Positions 42,710 to 51,259 of a stretch of DNA of 64,000 nt are shown here, piece after piece. The stretch comes from Bradyrhizobium sp. SK17. Lineage in GTDB: Bacteria; Pseudomonadota; Alphaproteobacteria; Rhizobiales; Xanthobacteraceae. The translations under genes were made by a program, and so were the position numbers. Location: positions 2,805,001 through 2,869,000 of the forward strand of contig NZ_CP025113.1 in NCBI RefSeq assembly GCF_002831585.1, in the 5' to 3' direction. Each line of letters starts with the position of its first letter. The first letter of the stretch is position 1. The notes below the pieces were generated by a model that did not search any database, was not told where the DNA came from, and worked only from the letters and a program-made list of their open reading frames with translations.

Positions 42710-43333
42710 GGGGGTCCTCCTTGATATGATTGGCGGGCGGTTTGTTTTAGGTGCCTCGCCGCTTCGACGTCGCTGTGCTCGGTCTGGTCCTCGATCAGGT
42801 GCGCGGAATCGTCTCCCTCACAATGCCCTTCGCCTCGCCTTCCGAGCCATGTTCGAAGCAGAAGATCGGCGTCCGCGGCGCAACGTTGAGGTGCTGAAAG
42901 TGTGGTCTCTGGAGATGCTGACGCGCTCACGTAATGTCTGTGTGCAGGCAGGTGCGCGTTCGACCACATGCCAGCATGGCAACGGCGGTTCGACCATACT
43001 GCGTCAACAAGAATTCGGTCGCAACCGGATAGGGAGTTTCGAATGGGCTCCCGTTGCGGGCGGGCTCCCGAACGGAGCAGCACCGAGGTGCGAAGCGGAC
43101 AGGTCGAGGTGCGAATCGGACAGGGGATTGCTCTGCGGACGTCATGGATCGTGCGAAATCACGTTCGGCCACAAGCACGCGATCATGTCGTGAGGTCGCT
43201 TTCGGATTCTAAATCCGGCGTCAGAATCTGGCGCATTTGTCAGTTGAAGTCGGTCTTGCGCGCGCGTCTTCTGACGCTCCTCTGCTGGCGGCGACATCAG
43301 GCGCGCCGCGGTCCCAATCAGGGAGAGGGTTTC
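42710..43333. other. 624-bp intergenic region without a convincing gene
   Basis: Divergent gap between the acyl-CoA dehydrogenase and the Gly/His-rich protein. Short ORFs exist on both strands but none has a good start signal or a recognised product. It contains a 21-bp-period tandem direct repeat (43084-43124), two GGGCTCCCG copies 17 bp apart (43045-43071) and GGATTCTAAATCC near 43204-43216. Confidence 0.45.
43084..43124 (+). repeat. Tandem direct repeat, 21-bp period
   Basis: Two 20-bp copies, CGAGGTGCGAAGCGGACAGG (43084-43103) and the same with one change (AAT for AAG) at 43105-43124. The period is 21 bp, equal to two helical turns, which is typical of AraC/XylS-type activator half-sites. 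Sequence differs from the TGTCGCAT modules at 25-30 kb. It is 210 bp before the Gly/His-rich gene. Confidence 0.65.
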
Positions 43334-43768
43334 ATGAAGAACAGGGTGTTCAGATTCCTCACGACGGCGACACTCGCTGTCAGCGTAGCGCTTGCTCCGG
43401 TCGCGTTCGCCAGAGGCGGTGGCGGCGGCGGACATGGCGGTGGCGGTGGTCATGGCGGCGGCTTCGGCGGTGGCATGCATGGCGGTGGCATGGCGTTCGC
43501 CGCGATGGGTGGCGGCGGCCACTTTACAGGCGGTCACTTCGGCGGTGCCCGCTTCGCGGGTGCCGGCGCGTTTGGGCCGCGGTTTGCCGGCGCTGGATTC
43601 CATGGCGCGCGCTTCTTCCATCATGGCGGCTTCTTCCATCACCGCTTCCATCGCTTCGCGTTCTTCGGCGCGCCCTATCTCTATGCCGGTTATGACGATG
43701 GCTGCTGGCGCAGGGCCTGGACGTCCTATGGGCTGCAATGGGTCAATGTGTGCGGGGACTATTGGTGA
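43334..43768 (+). CDS. Gly/His-rich exported protein
   Basis: 144 aa with a Sec signal peptide (TLAVSVALAPVAFARG). The mature N-terminal half is Gly/His rich (GGGGGGHGGGGGHGGGFGGG), then Phe/His/Gly-rich repeats (FHGARFFHHGGFFHHRFHRF) and a conserved-looking end YDDGCWRRAWTSYGLQWVNV with two Cys. Such proteins are frequent in Bradyrhizobiaceae and may bind metals or sit in the envelope; function unknown. ATG 43334 follows GGGAGAGGG. Confidence 0.85.
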   Translation: MKNRVFRFLTTATLAVSVALAPVAFARGGGGGGHGGGGGHGGGFGGGMHGGGMAFAAMGGGGHFTGGHFGGARFAGAGAFGPRFAGAGFHGARFFHHGGFFHHRFHRFAFFGAPYLYAGYDDGCWRRAWTSYGLQWVNVCGDYW

Positions 43769-43863
43769 TCGCCCAACCACCCGCACCGTTGTCGCGGCCG
43801 TCGCCAGACGTTCCATCCAGCCCCGGAATGGGATAGTCTGGCGGCGACCGTCGCGGGGCACTC

Positions 43864-43906
43864 GAGAGTTGGAGAACTCGGAGAGTTCGGGACGCCACGG
43901 AGAGTT
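43864..43906 (+). repeat. Three GAGAGTT direct repeats before the response regulator
   Basis: GAGAGTT at 43864-43870, 43881-43887 and 43900-43906, spaced 17 and 19 bp, ending 8 bp before the response-regulator ATG. They may be response-regulator sites for autoregulation, or chance in a purine-rich leader. Confidence 0.35.
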
Positions 43907-43913
43907 CAAGAGT

Positions 43914-44606
43914 ATGACCGGAGCGCATCGCCGCATTCTCGTCGTCGAGGACGATCCTGAAACCGCCGATCAGCTCGTCGAGGAGCTCACCATCAGCGGC
44001 TATGACGTGGATCTGGCGGCAAGCGGCCGCGAGGCGCTGAGCCGGGGAGCGGCGCGCGACTATGCGGTGATCACGATCGATCGCATGCTGCCCGACATCG
44101 ATGGCATCACCGTGATGCGCCAGATGCGCGACGACGGCATCGCGGTGCCGTTCCTCATCATCAGTGCGCTCGGTGAGGTCGACGACCGGGTGCGGGGCTT
44201 GCGCGCCGGCGGCGACGACTATCTGGTCAAGCCGTTCTCCTTTGTCGAGTTGCTGGCGCGGCTGGAGGCGCTGGGCCGCCGCAGCGAGACCGTTGCCAAG
44301 GAGACCATCCTGCGGGTCGGCGATCTCGCGGTCGACCTGATCGCGCGGACGGCCAGCCGCCGCGGCCGCAAGATTCCGCTGCTGCCGAGGGAGTTTCAGT
44401 TGCTCGAATATCTCGCGCGCAACGAGGGTCGCGTGGTGTCGCGCGCCATGCTGCTTCAGCATGTCTGGGACCTGCATTTCGATCCGTCGACCAACATCAT
44501 CGACGTCTATGTCGGGCGCGTGCGCCGCAAGGTCGACGACCAGCAAGCCTATCCGCTGATCCATACGATCCGCGGCATCGGATACTGCCTCCGTGCTCCT
44601 GGCTAA
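43914..44606 (+). CDS. OmpR-family response regulator
   Basis: 230 aa. The receiver domain has RILVVEDDPETADQLVEELT (acidic pair), phosphoacceptor Asp in VITIDRMLPDIDG, the switch Ser region FLIISALGEVDDRV and Lys in DDYLVKPFSFVEL. The C-terminal winged helix has LLPREFQLLEYLARNEGRVV and TNIIDVYVGRVRRKVD, ending YPLIHTIRGIGYCLRAPG. ATG 43914 starts exactly before the receiver; the frame is open further upstream through the Gly/His-rich gene in another frame. It overlaps the sensor kinase gene by 14 bp. Confidence 0.93.
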   Translation: MTGAHRRILVVEDDPETADQLVEELTISGYDVDLAASGREALSRGAARDYAVITIDRMLPDIDGITVMRQMRDDGIAVPFLIISALGEVDDRVRGLRAGGDDYLVKPFSFVELLARLEALGRRSETVAKETILRVGDLAVDLIARTASRRGRKIPLLPREFQLLEYLARNEGRVVSRAMLLQHVWDLHFDPSTNIIDVYVGRVRRKVDDQQAYPLIHTIRGIGYCLRAPG

Positions 44607-45966
44607 GACCCTTGGCTCATCGACCTTCCGTTTGGCCCTGATCGCCATCGGTGTGTTCGGCCTGATCGTGTCCGCGATCTTCGCTTATGTCTACTGGTCG
44701 ACACTGTCCTATGTGCGGGATCGGTCCGACCGCGCCATCGTGACCGAGCAGGCCGGCCTCGATGAAGCCTATGCGCGATCCGGCCGCGATGGTCTGACCG
44801 CGCTGATTGCGCAGCGCATCGCGGACAAGGGCTTTGCCGAGCATGTCTATCTGCTGGCCGGCCCCGGCTCCGCGGTACTTGCAGGAAATCTCCGGCAATG
44901 GCCGTTGGACGCTGCCGCGCAGGGCTGGGTCGAATTTCGCGCCTCGCTGCCGCAGGCCGCCCGGGGAAGCGTGTTGGTGCGCGCCAAGATGGAGGCCTTG
45001 TCGAATGGCGACCGGCTGCTGGTCGGTCGTGACATCAGCGATCTCGATCGCTTCATGGCGCAGATCAGGGCCGCAGGGTTCGCGGTCGTCGTGCTGATCA
45101 TCGTGCTTGCAGCCGCCGCCAGTATCGGAGTGACGCGGCGTACGGTCGGCCGGATCGAGTCGATCAATGCGACCAGCCGCGCCATCATGCTGTCCGGTCT
45201 CGATCAGCGCATCCCGCTCCACGGCAGCCATGACGAATGGGACCGCGTCGCCGAGAATCTCAATCTGATGCTGGATCGCATCCAGACCTTGATGGGAGAC
45301 GTCAAGCAGGTCGGCGAGAATATCGCCCATGACCTGCGCACGCCGCTGACGCGGATGCGCGGCCGGCTCGAGAAGGCCTATCACTCCTCGCGCGACGGCG
45401 GCGCCGACGCGGTGCTAATCGGCGACACCATCGCCGATCTTGATGCGGTGCTCGGAATGTTCGCGTCGATCACCCGGATCTCCGAAATCGAGACGCGGGC
45501 GCGCAAGGGTGCGTTTCGCAGCGTCAATCTTGCCGAGATAGCGGGCGAGGTGGTCGAACTCTATGATGCTGCCGCCGAACAGGTCACCACCGGCCTCGGT
45601 CTGGCCGGCGATCCGGCGGTGCTGGTCACCGGCGACCGCGATCTGTTGTTCGACGCCATCGCCAATCTCGTCGACAACGCCATCAAGCATGGCCGCCCGG
45701 GCGGCCTTGTGACCGTGACCTGCGACAATGAGGAGGGCGGCGCGGTGATCGCGGTCGCTGACAATGGCCCCGGCATTCCCGCCGACCAGCGCGATCACGT
45801 GTTCAAGCGCTTCTACCGGCTCGAGCAGAGCCGCTACACCCCGGGCAACGGTCTCGGGCTCAACCTGGTTGCAGCCGTCGCGAGCCTGCACGGCGCGAAG
45901 GTCGAATTGCGCGACAACGCGCCGGGATTGTTGTGCCGGCTCGTGTTTCCCGCGGCGGAAATGTAA
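44593..45966 (+). CDS. Sensor histidine kinase (EnvZ/TctE-type)
   Basis: 457 aa, GTG start at 44593 inside the response-regulator 3' end. TM1 is FRLALIAIGVFGLIVSAIF (about 12-30), a periplasmic sensor of about 120 residues, TM2 FAVVVLIIVLAAAASIGV, a HAMP linker, the dimerisation helix with phospho-His in NIAHDLRTPLTRMRGRL, and the ATPase domain with the N box LVDNAIKHGRPGG, G1 ADNGPGIPADQ, F box FKRFYRLEQ and G2 GNGLGLNLVAAV. The kinase partner is the regulator upstream. The signal is unknown. Confidence 0.93.
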   Translation: MLLAKTLGSSTFRLALIAIGVFGLIVSAIFAYVYWSTLSYVRDRSDRAIVTEQAGLDEAYARSGRDGLTALIAQRIADKGFAEHVYLLAGPGSAVLAGNLRQWPLDAAAQGWVEFRASLPQAARGSVLVRAKMEALSNGDRLLVGRDISDLDRFMAQIRAAGFAVVVLIIVLAAAASIGVTRRTVGRIESINATSRAIMLSGLDQRIPLHGSHDEWDRVAENLNLMLDRIQTLMGDVKQVGENIAHDLRTPLTRMRGRLEKAYHSSRDGGADAVLIGDTIADLDAVLGMFASITRISEIETRARKGAFRSVNLAEIAGEVVELYDAAAEQVTTGLGLAGDPAVLVTGDRDLLFDAIANLVDNAIKHGRPGGLVTVTCDNEEGGAVIAVADNGPGIPADQRDHVFKRFYRLEQSRYTPGNGLGLNLVAAVASLHGAKVELRDNAPGLLCRLVFPAAEM

Positions 45967-45972
45967 TTCACC

Positions 45973-46076
45973 CGTCATTCCGGGGCCCGCGAAGCGGGAG
46001 CCCGGAATCCATTTCGCCGCGCGTGATGCGGTTCAATGGATTCCCGGCTCAGCCCTTCGGGCTGTCCCGGAACGAC
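45973..46076. repeat. Imperfect long palindromic intergenic element
   Basis: Ends CGTCATTCCGGG (45973) and CCCGGAACGACG (to 46076) are complementary with one mismatch. Inside are hairpins GGGCCCGC-GAA-GCGGGAGCCC and AGCCC-TTC-GGGCT. This consensus (cattccgg...cccggaat) is a frequent dispersed intergenic repeat in Bradyrhizobium/Rhodopseudomonas genomes. It lies between convergent genes and can act as a bidirectional transcript-end structure. Confidence 0.7.
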
Positions 46077-46126
46077 GAGGGACAAGCGCGCCTCCTGCCA
46101 TTTGTGCGATCGCGCAAGCCTCGGTG

Positions 46127-46753
46127 TCAAAACCTCACCGCCATGTCCACGAGCCTCCGATGCGCCGCCTCGCGCGCGGCGTGGGCCGGCTCCATGGGCC
46201 CGGCGGTCGGGCCGATCGGCATGAAGCGGACGTCGCTGATCCCGATGAAGCGCAGCGCCTCGCGCAGATACGGCGTCGCCATGTCGATGCGGCCGCGGTT
46301 CATGCCGGTGACGAAATCGCTGCCGCTGGCGATGATCACCAGCGTCGGGCGGTCCTTGAGCAGTGGCAGATAGCCTTGCGCGGGATCGAAGCGGAAGCTC
46401 AGCCCGGGCTGGATGATGAGGTCGAGCCACTGCTTGAGCTTGTAGGGAATCGAAAAATTCCACATCGGCGTCGAGATCAGCACGCGATCCGCCAGCGACA
46501 GCCGCAGCGCCAGATGTTCGGCGGCCGCGAACGCGTCGCGTTGGGCATTGCTGAACGCCCTGCCGCCGATCCGGGCGTATTTGGCCTCCAGCACGTCGCC
46601 CTCGAACTCCGGCAACCGTTCGCGCCACAGGTTCAACGCATCGATCTCCCAGTCCGGGCGGACCTTGTTGAACCGGTCCAGAAACGCGCGTGCACCCGCT
46701 GCCGATTCCGAATCGGGGCGGGGAGAGCAGGCGACGTGAAGCAGTTTCGGCAC
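46127..46753 (-). CDS. FMN-dependent NADH:quinone/azo reductase (AzoR-like)
   Basis: 208 aa flavodoxin-like fold of the AcpD/AzoR family. Landmarks: LLHVACSPRPDSESAAGARAF (phosphate loop), LSLADRVLISTPMWNFSIPY (flavin contact PMWNFSIP), LKQWLDLIIQPGLSFRFD and VIIASGSDFVTG. ATG 46753. It is the last gene of the long minus-strand run that reaches the window's right end, 12 bp after the SMP-30/isochorismatase fusion. It could reduce a quinone product of the pathway. Confidence 0.88.
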   Translation of the reverse strand: MPKLLHVACSPRPDSESAAGARAFLDRFNKVRPDWEIDALNLWRERLPEFEGDVLEAKYARIGGRAFSNAQRDAFAAAEHLALRLSLADRVLISTPMWNFSIPYKLKQWLDLIIQPGLSFRFDPAQGYLPLLKDRPTLVIIASGSDFVTGMNRGRIDMATPYLREALRFIGISDVRFMPIGPTAGPMEPAHAAREAAHRRLVDMAVRF

Positions 46754-46765
46754 CGCTTCCGCCTT

Positions 46766-48337
46766 TCAGCCAAGCGCCTTGATGACGGTGTCGGCATTGG
46801 TCACGACGGAGACGTTCTGGAGTGCAAAATTGATCGCGGCGTTGTGCCAGTCGGCGTTCATGGTCGAGCAACAATCTTCCGGCACGATCATGAAATAGCC
46901 CTTGTCGGCGCCGGTGCGGGCGGTGTGCTCGACCGACATGTTGGTCCAGGCCCCGGTGTTGATGATCATGTCACGGCCGGTCGCCTTCAGGATGGTTTCC
47001 AGCCGCGTGCCTTCCCAGGCGCTCATCCGCATCTTCTCGACCACGAAATCGCCCGGGCGCGGCTCGAGGCCGGAGACCGGTGCCGCGCCCCAGCTACCGC
47101 GCACCATTGCCTTGCTGTCCACCAGCCCTTCGAACAGCGGCGCATTCAGCGTCACGCCCGGCGCACCTGGCTCGACCACGAACCAGACATGGATGATCGC
47201 CACTCCGCGGGCACGCGCGGCCTCCGCCACGCGACGGACATTCTCGATGACATGCTGCTGGCGTGCATGCGCAGGCGCGCCCGAGTCCGCGAATGCGCCA
47301 CCGTCCATGATGACGTCGTTCTGCATGTCCTGGATGATCATGGCGCAGCGCTGCGGGTCGATCTGCATCTCGCCGGCCGCGAGGTTTGGCGCGGCGGAAG
47401 ATGTTGCTGCACTCGTCCCGGTGCGCTTGCCGCTCATATAGGGCTCATGACGCGGCCCGACTTTTGTGGGGACCGCGTAGACCGAATGGGTCGCGGTCAG
47501 ATAGAGCGTACGAAAATCGGGGCCGCCCCAGGCCAGATTGGCGACGAGCTCGGGCAGGCGGACCTTGCCGAGCAGGTCGCCGCCAGGCGTGTAGACCCAG
47601 ACGCCGCCGGGGGCGGTGACCCAGACATTGCCGCGCTGGTCGCATTTCATGCCGTCGGGCAGACCAGGTTCGAGTTCGGAGCGGATGCCCGAGGCGAACA
47701 CGCGGGGATTGCCGAGCGCGCCGTCGGCGCCGACGTCGAAGGCGCGGATCAGCGCCTGCACGGTGTCGTTGACATAGAGAATGCGCTCGTCGGGCGAGAA
47801 GCACAGCCCGTTCGGTTGATCGAACAGATAGCGATCGACCAGGAGCTTTGGCGCGCCGCCGCCCGGCGGCACGCGATAGACGCCCTGGAATCCGAGTTGG
47901 CGCGGCCGCTCGACGCCATAGACCGGCATGCGGCCGTACCAGGGATCGGAGAAATAGATCGCGCCGGAGGAATGGACGCAGACGTCGTTCGGACTGTTCA
48001 GCTCCTGGTTCTCGTAATGCGAGGCCAGCACCTCGCGCCGCCCGTCGGGCCGCTCGCGGATCAGCGAGGACGTGGCGTGTTCGCAGACGATCAAATTGAG
48101 GTCGGCGTCATAGGTCATCCCGTTGCATTTGTTCGACGGACGCTTGATCTCGACTACGCCGCGCCGCGCATCCCAGCGGCGGCGCACGTCGCCGGGCATG
48201 TCGGAGAACAGCAGGAATTGATCGACCGGGTGCCAGATCGGTCCCTCGGTGAAATCGAAGCCGGTCCCGACCTGGCCAACCGGCGCGTAAGGATCGATCA
48301 GGTCTTCGAATTCGCTGCGCAGCGTGACATGCGTCAT
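46766..48337 (-). CDS. Fusion of SMP-30/gluconolactonase and isochorismatase-like hydrolase domains
   Basis: 523 aa in two parts. Residues 1-about 300 are an SMP-30/gluconolactonase beta-propeller with metal ligands in the usual contexts: Glu31 (FTEGPIWH), Asn117 (NSPNDVCV), Asn176 (DQPNGLCF) and Asp228 (GLPDGMKCD). Residues 301-324 are a Ser/Ala/Thr-rich linker. Residues 325-523 are an isochorismatase-like cysteine-hydrolase domain with Asp337 (IIQDMQND) and Lys435 (VVEKMRMSAW). The position of the catalytic Cys is Ser468 (AWTNMSVEHTART, where GVATNxCVExTAR is normal), so this half may not use the standard thiol mechanism. ATG 48337. Confidence 0.88.
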   Translation of the reverse strand: MTHVTLRSEFEDLIDPYAPVGQVGTGFDFTEGPIWHPVDQFLLFSDMPGDVRRRWDARRGVVEIKRPSNKCNGMTYDADLNLIVCEHATSSLIRERPDGRREVLASHYENQELNSPNDVCVHSSGAIYFSDPWYGRMPVYGVERPRQLGFQGVYRVPPGGGAPKLLVDRYLFDQPNGLCFSPDERILYVNDTVQALIRAFDVGADGALGNPRVFASGIRSELEPGLPDGMKCDQRGNVWVTAPGGVWVYTPGGDLLGKVRLPELVANLAWGGPDFRTLYLTATHSVYAVPTKVGPRHEPYMSGKRTGTSAATSSAAPNLAAGEMQIDPQRCAMIIQDMQNDVIMDGGAFADSGAPAHARQQHVIENVRRVAEAARARGVAIIHVWFVVEPGAPGVTLNAPLFEGLVDSKAMVRGSWGAAPVSGLEPRPGDFVVEKMRMSAWEGTRLETILKATGRDMIINTGAWTNMSVEHTARTGADKGYFMIVPEDCCSTMNADWHNAAINFALQNVSVVTNADTVIKALG

Positions 48338-48355
48338 CGTGACGGACCTTCGCGG

Positions 48356-49204
48356 TTATGCCGGGAACCAGCTGCGCTGCGGCAGGCTCTGCACGACAGG
48401 CCCGGGCACCTGGTCGTGCAACCGGCCGACCACCGTGCCGCCCTCGATCTTGGCCGGGCGATCATGCACCGGCAGCAAATAGCGCGAGTTTGAAAGCAAC
48501 TTCTTGATCGACGCCTTCTCCGCCCGCTTGCTGGTGCCGTGGTTGCCGGTGGTGCGCGGCTCGGCGTCGTGGATTTCGTTGAACGGATTGATGATCTGGT
48601 CGTTGAAATCATAGATCACGTCGCCGCAGATCGTGGCGATGCCGTCGGCGGTGTGGACGTGGATGTTCATCGAGCCCTCGGTATGGGCGTTGGCGGCATC
48701 GCAATAGACGCCGGGCATCAACTCGACCGGACCGGTGATCTCGAGGTCGAGGAAGCGCAGCGCGCTCTTGGTGTGCAGGCGGTCGATGAGATGCTTGATG
48801 TCGGGCGCGGGATATTGCGGATGCATGAGGCCGGAGACCGAATACTCCAGCTCCTTGCGGTTGACGACGACAGTCGTGTTCATCGGGAACAGATCGTCCT
48901 TGCCGGCATGGTCGATATGCAGATGGGTGTGGCAGACGAAACGGACGTCGCCCATCCGCACGCCGTGGCGGGCGAGCTGGTTCTCGATCATGTTCTCGTG
49001 GAACTGGAGCCCGCGCATGCCGAGCGTCTCCATGATCTGGTTGGAGCGGTAGCCGGTGTCGACCAGCACGGGATAGGGGCCGCCGAGGATCAGGAAGCCG
49101 AGCGTCAGCACGCGGCGGGTGCGGCCGCAATTGTGCCCGAGCACGAGGAAGCTCGATTCCAGCTCGATATCGCCATAGTCCAGGATCTTGATTTCCAACG
49201 GCAT
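48356..49204 (-). CDS. Metallo-beta-lactamase-fold hydrolase (AHL-lactonase-like branch)
   Basis: 282 aa MBL-fold hydrolase. The zinc motif is CHTHLHIDHAGKDDLF, with further ligand contexts DAANAHTEGSMNIH, ICGDVIYDF and the final His in LLPVHDRPAKIEGG. The N terminus MPLEIKILDYGDIELESSFL and VLVDTGYRS match the N-acyl-homoserine-lactonase-like group, which also includes lactonases of catabolic pathways. ATG 49204 follows GGGAGG. It follows the amidohydrolase gene in the same operon and probably opens a lactone or amide ring in the pathway; quorum quenching is possible but less supported by context. Confidence 0.87.
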   Translation of the reverse strand: MPLEIKILDYGDIELESSFLVLGHNCGRTRRVLTLGFLILGGPYPVLVDTGYRSNQIMETLGMRGLQFHENMIENQLARHGVRMGDVRFVCHTHLHIDHAGKDDLFPMNTTVVVNRKELEYSVSGLMHPQYPAPDIKHLIDRLHTKSALRFLDLEITGPVELMPGVYCDAANAHTEGSMNIHVHTADGIATICGDVIYDFNDQIINPFNEIHDAEPRTTGNHGTSKRAEKASIKKLLSNSRYLLPVHDRPAKIEGGTVVGRLHDQVPGPVVQSLPQRSWFPA

Positions 49205-49232
49205 CGCTTTCCCTCCCAATTCCTGTTCATTG

Positions 49233-50144
49233 TCATGTTCGTGCTCGCGGCGCCGATGGCCCCAGCCGATAGACCCGCTCCGCCGTCGTGCTGAAGATCG
49301 CGTCGCGCTGCGCGGGGCTGAGCGGCCCGACGGCCGCCTTGAAGGCGTCGATCAGATTGCGATAGCTGGTCCACAGCTTCTCGATCGGAAAGTTCGAGCC
49401 GAACAGGCAGCGGTCCGCGCCGAAGATTGCGACGGTGTCGGTCACGATGCCGGCGATATGCGCTGGATCGTTGCGATGGATGAAGGTGCCGAGCCCGGAC
49501 AGCTTCGATACCACGTTGGGACATTGCGCCAGCCGTGCCATGCCGGCGCGCCAGGCAGCGCGGCCTTGCGGCGACAGATCCTCCAGCATGCCGGCATGCT
49601 GGAGGACGAAGGTCACGTCCGGGCAGGCTTCGGCGAGACCGGCGGCGTCGGCCATTTGTGACGCGAACACCTGGAGATCAAAACTCCAGCCATAGTCCAC
49701 GAGGTGTCCGACGTTGCGCCGGATCACGGGATCCGCACAGAGGTCGGGGCGCGCCGCGAACCGATAGAGCGGGTTCTCGTGCCAGTGCAGCTGCATGCGC
49801 ACGCCGCGCACCAGCGGATAGCGCTTGAGGCGATCGAGCTGCGGGCGGACATCGTCGACGGAGAAGTCGGCATAGGCGACCAGCGCGTGCGGCCTGCCAT
49901 GCGCGTCGGCGGTTTGCTGTACCCAGGCTGCCTCGTCCTCGAACTGGCCGTTCGGCCAGTTGGTCTGGACATAGACCGAGCGGGTGACGCCGGTGCCCTC
50001 GAGGTCGGCGAGATATTCCTCGATCGGGTAGTCGCGGCGGATCGGCTCATAGGGACCGAAGATGCGCGGCTGCATCGGCCCGGACAGCCAGGCCAGATCG
50101 GCCTGCCGCCAGATGTGATGATGTCCGTCGACGATGCCGGTCAC
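49233..50144 (-). CDS. Amidohydrolase_2-family hydrolase
   Basis: 303 aa COG3618-type TIM barrel. Landmarks: IVDGHHHIWRQADLAWL (HxH), GVTRSVYVQTNWPNGQFEDE, VRGVRMQLHWHENP, TFVLQHAGMLED (His) and CLFGSNFPIEKL (terminal Asp replaced by Asn in GSNFP). In most members this position is GSDWP, so an Asn at the catalytic acid position is notable. GTG start at 50144 overlaps the VWA gene's stop. Likely lactonase or decarboxylase-like hydrolase of the operon's pathway. Confidence 0.87.
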   Translation of the reverse strand: MTGIVDGHHHIWRQADLAWLSGPMQPRIFGPYEPIRRDYPIEEYLADLEGTGVTRSVYVQTNWPNGQFEDEAAWVQQTADAHGRPHALVAYADFSVDDVRPQLDRLKRYPLVRGVRMQLHWHENPLYRFAARPDLCADPVIRRNVGHLVDYGWSFDLQVFASQMADAAGLAEACPDVTFVLQHAGMLEDLSPQGRAAWRAGMARLAQCPNVVSKLSGLGTFIHRNDPAHIAGIVTDTVAIFGADRCLFGSNFPIEKLWTSYRNLIDAFKAAVGPLSPAQRDAIFSTTAERVYRLGPSAPRART

Positions 50145-51259
50145 GCAGCTCTCCTTGTTGCAAGCGACAGCAGATGCGCGACCACGGCCGCGCTCGTTCC
50201 GCCGTCCACGAGATCATCGACAAAGCGCTGGATCGCGAGCAGCGCCTCGGTTTGCGGCTTGAAGCCGGGGGCGGTCGCGAGCGGCGTCAGCCAACTCACC
50301 CGCCAGGCCCGGCGTGACAATTTTGCCACCGCATCGCGCAGCGCCGTTGGATCGCCGCGCTCGAGCCCGTCGGAGACGATCACGACGGCGGCGCCACGGG
50401 CATATCCACCGAACCGCGGCACCGCGAGGAAGGCCTGCAACGCATCGCCGATCCGGGTGCCGCCGTCCCAATCGCTGACCAGGAAGGCCGCCGCGTTCAG
50501 CGCCTGCTCGCGGCGCTTGAGCCGCAGCGCCGGCGTCACGCGGGTCAGCCGCGTGCCGAAGGTGAACACCTCGACGGTGCCGGCCGACTGCACCAGCGCG
50601 TGCGCGATCCGCATGTTCTCCTCGGTGCGCGCCTTCATCGAGCCGGAGACATCGATCAGGAGCAGGATCTTGCGCGGGCGCTGGCGGCGGCGCATCCGTC
50701 CGAGCCGCAGCACCTCGCCGTCATTGCGGACGTTCTCTCGCAAGGTGCGGCGAAGATCGGCGAACGGACCGCTGCGCGCCCGGCGTCGCCTGTGGCCGCG
50801 TCGCCGCGGCAGCCGCCGAGCCGCCTCGCGCGACAGTTGCCGGAGCGGATCGCTGCTCGGCACTTGCGCGAAGCGGCGTTCGACCAGCGCCTCGGCCCGC
50901 GCCGCTGCGAGCCCGGATTCATTGGCCTCGTCGGCAAGCGGTGGTTCGTCGTCGCCGCGGCTCTCTTCCTGGAGGCGGACCGTCTCCTCGTCCTCGCCCT
51001 CGGCCTGTTCGATCGCCTCCGCGCCGCGGAAATGGATGTCAAACAGCCGGTCGTAGGTCGCGCGGCGCTCCGGCGGCGGCGCCAGGGTCGCAAGCCCGGC
51101 GCGGCGGATGTGTTCGAGGCTCTGTGGCCCGAGCAGTTCGATCGCCACGAGAAAGCTCGTCGTCTGCTCCGGCGCAACCAAGAAGCCGTTGGCGCGCAGC
51201 AGCGCGACAAAAGAGACGAAGATCTGCGCTGCGCGCGGCAGCTGAAGGTCGTCGCTCAC
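50141..51259 (-). CDS. VWA-domain protein, CoxE-like
   Basis: 372 aa. The C-terminal half has a von Willebrand A domain with MIDAS motif LLIDVSGSMKART, then WDGGTRIGDALQAFLAV and VVIVSDGLERGD. The N-terminal half is the CoxE/DUF58-like helical region. CoxE works with the MoxR ATPase CoxD in maturing molybdenum hydroxylases (known for CO dehydrogenase). The GTG start at 51259 overlaps the moxR stop by 4 bp; the open frame upstream reaches 51574 but is inside moxR. Confidence 0.87.
   Translation of the reverse strand: MSDDLQLPRAAQIFVSFVALLRANGFLVAPEQTTSFLVAIELLGPQSLEHIRRAGLATLAPPPERRATYDRLFDIHFRGAEAIEQAEGEDEETVRLQEESRGDDEPPLADEANESGLAAARAEALVERRFAQVPSSDPLRQLSREAARRLPRRRGHRRRRARSGPFADLRRTLRENVRNDGEVLRLGRMRRRQRPRKILLLIDVSGSMKARTEENMRIAHALVQSAGTVEVFTFGTRLTRVTPALRLKRREQALNAAAFLVSDWDGGTRIGDALQAFLAVPRFGGYARGAAVVIVSDGLERGDPTALRDAVAKLSRRAWRVSWLTPLATAPGFKPQTEALLAIQRFVDDLVDGGTSAAVVAHLLSLATRRAA

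Noticed and set aside
45764..48493. 909-aa plus-strand open frame opposite the SMP-30 fusion and azoreductase genes
   Set aside because: Antisense shadow of high-GC genes: Arg/Asp/His-rich low-information translation, no domain, and it starts inside the histidine kinase gene.
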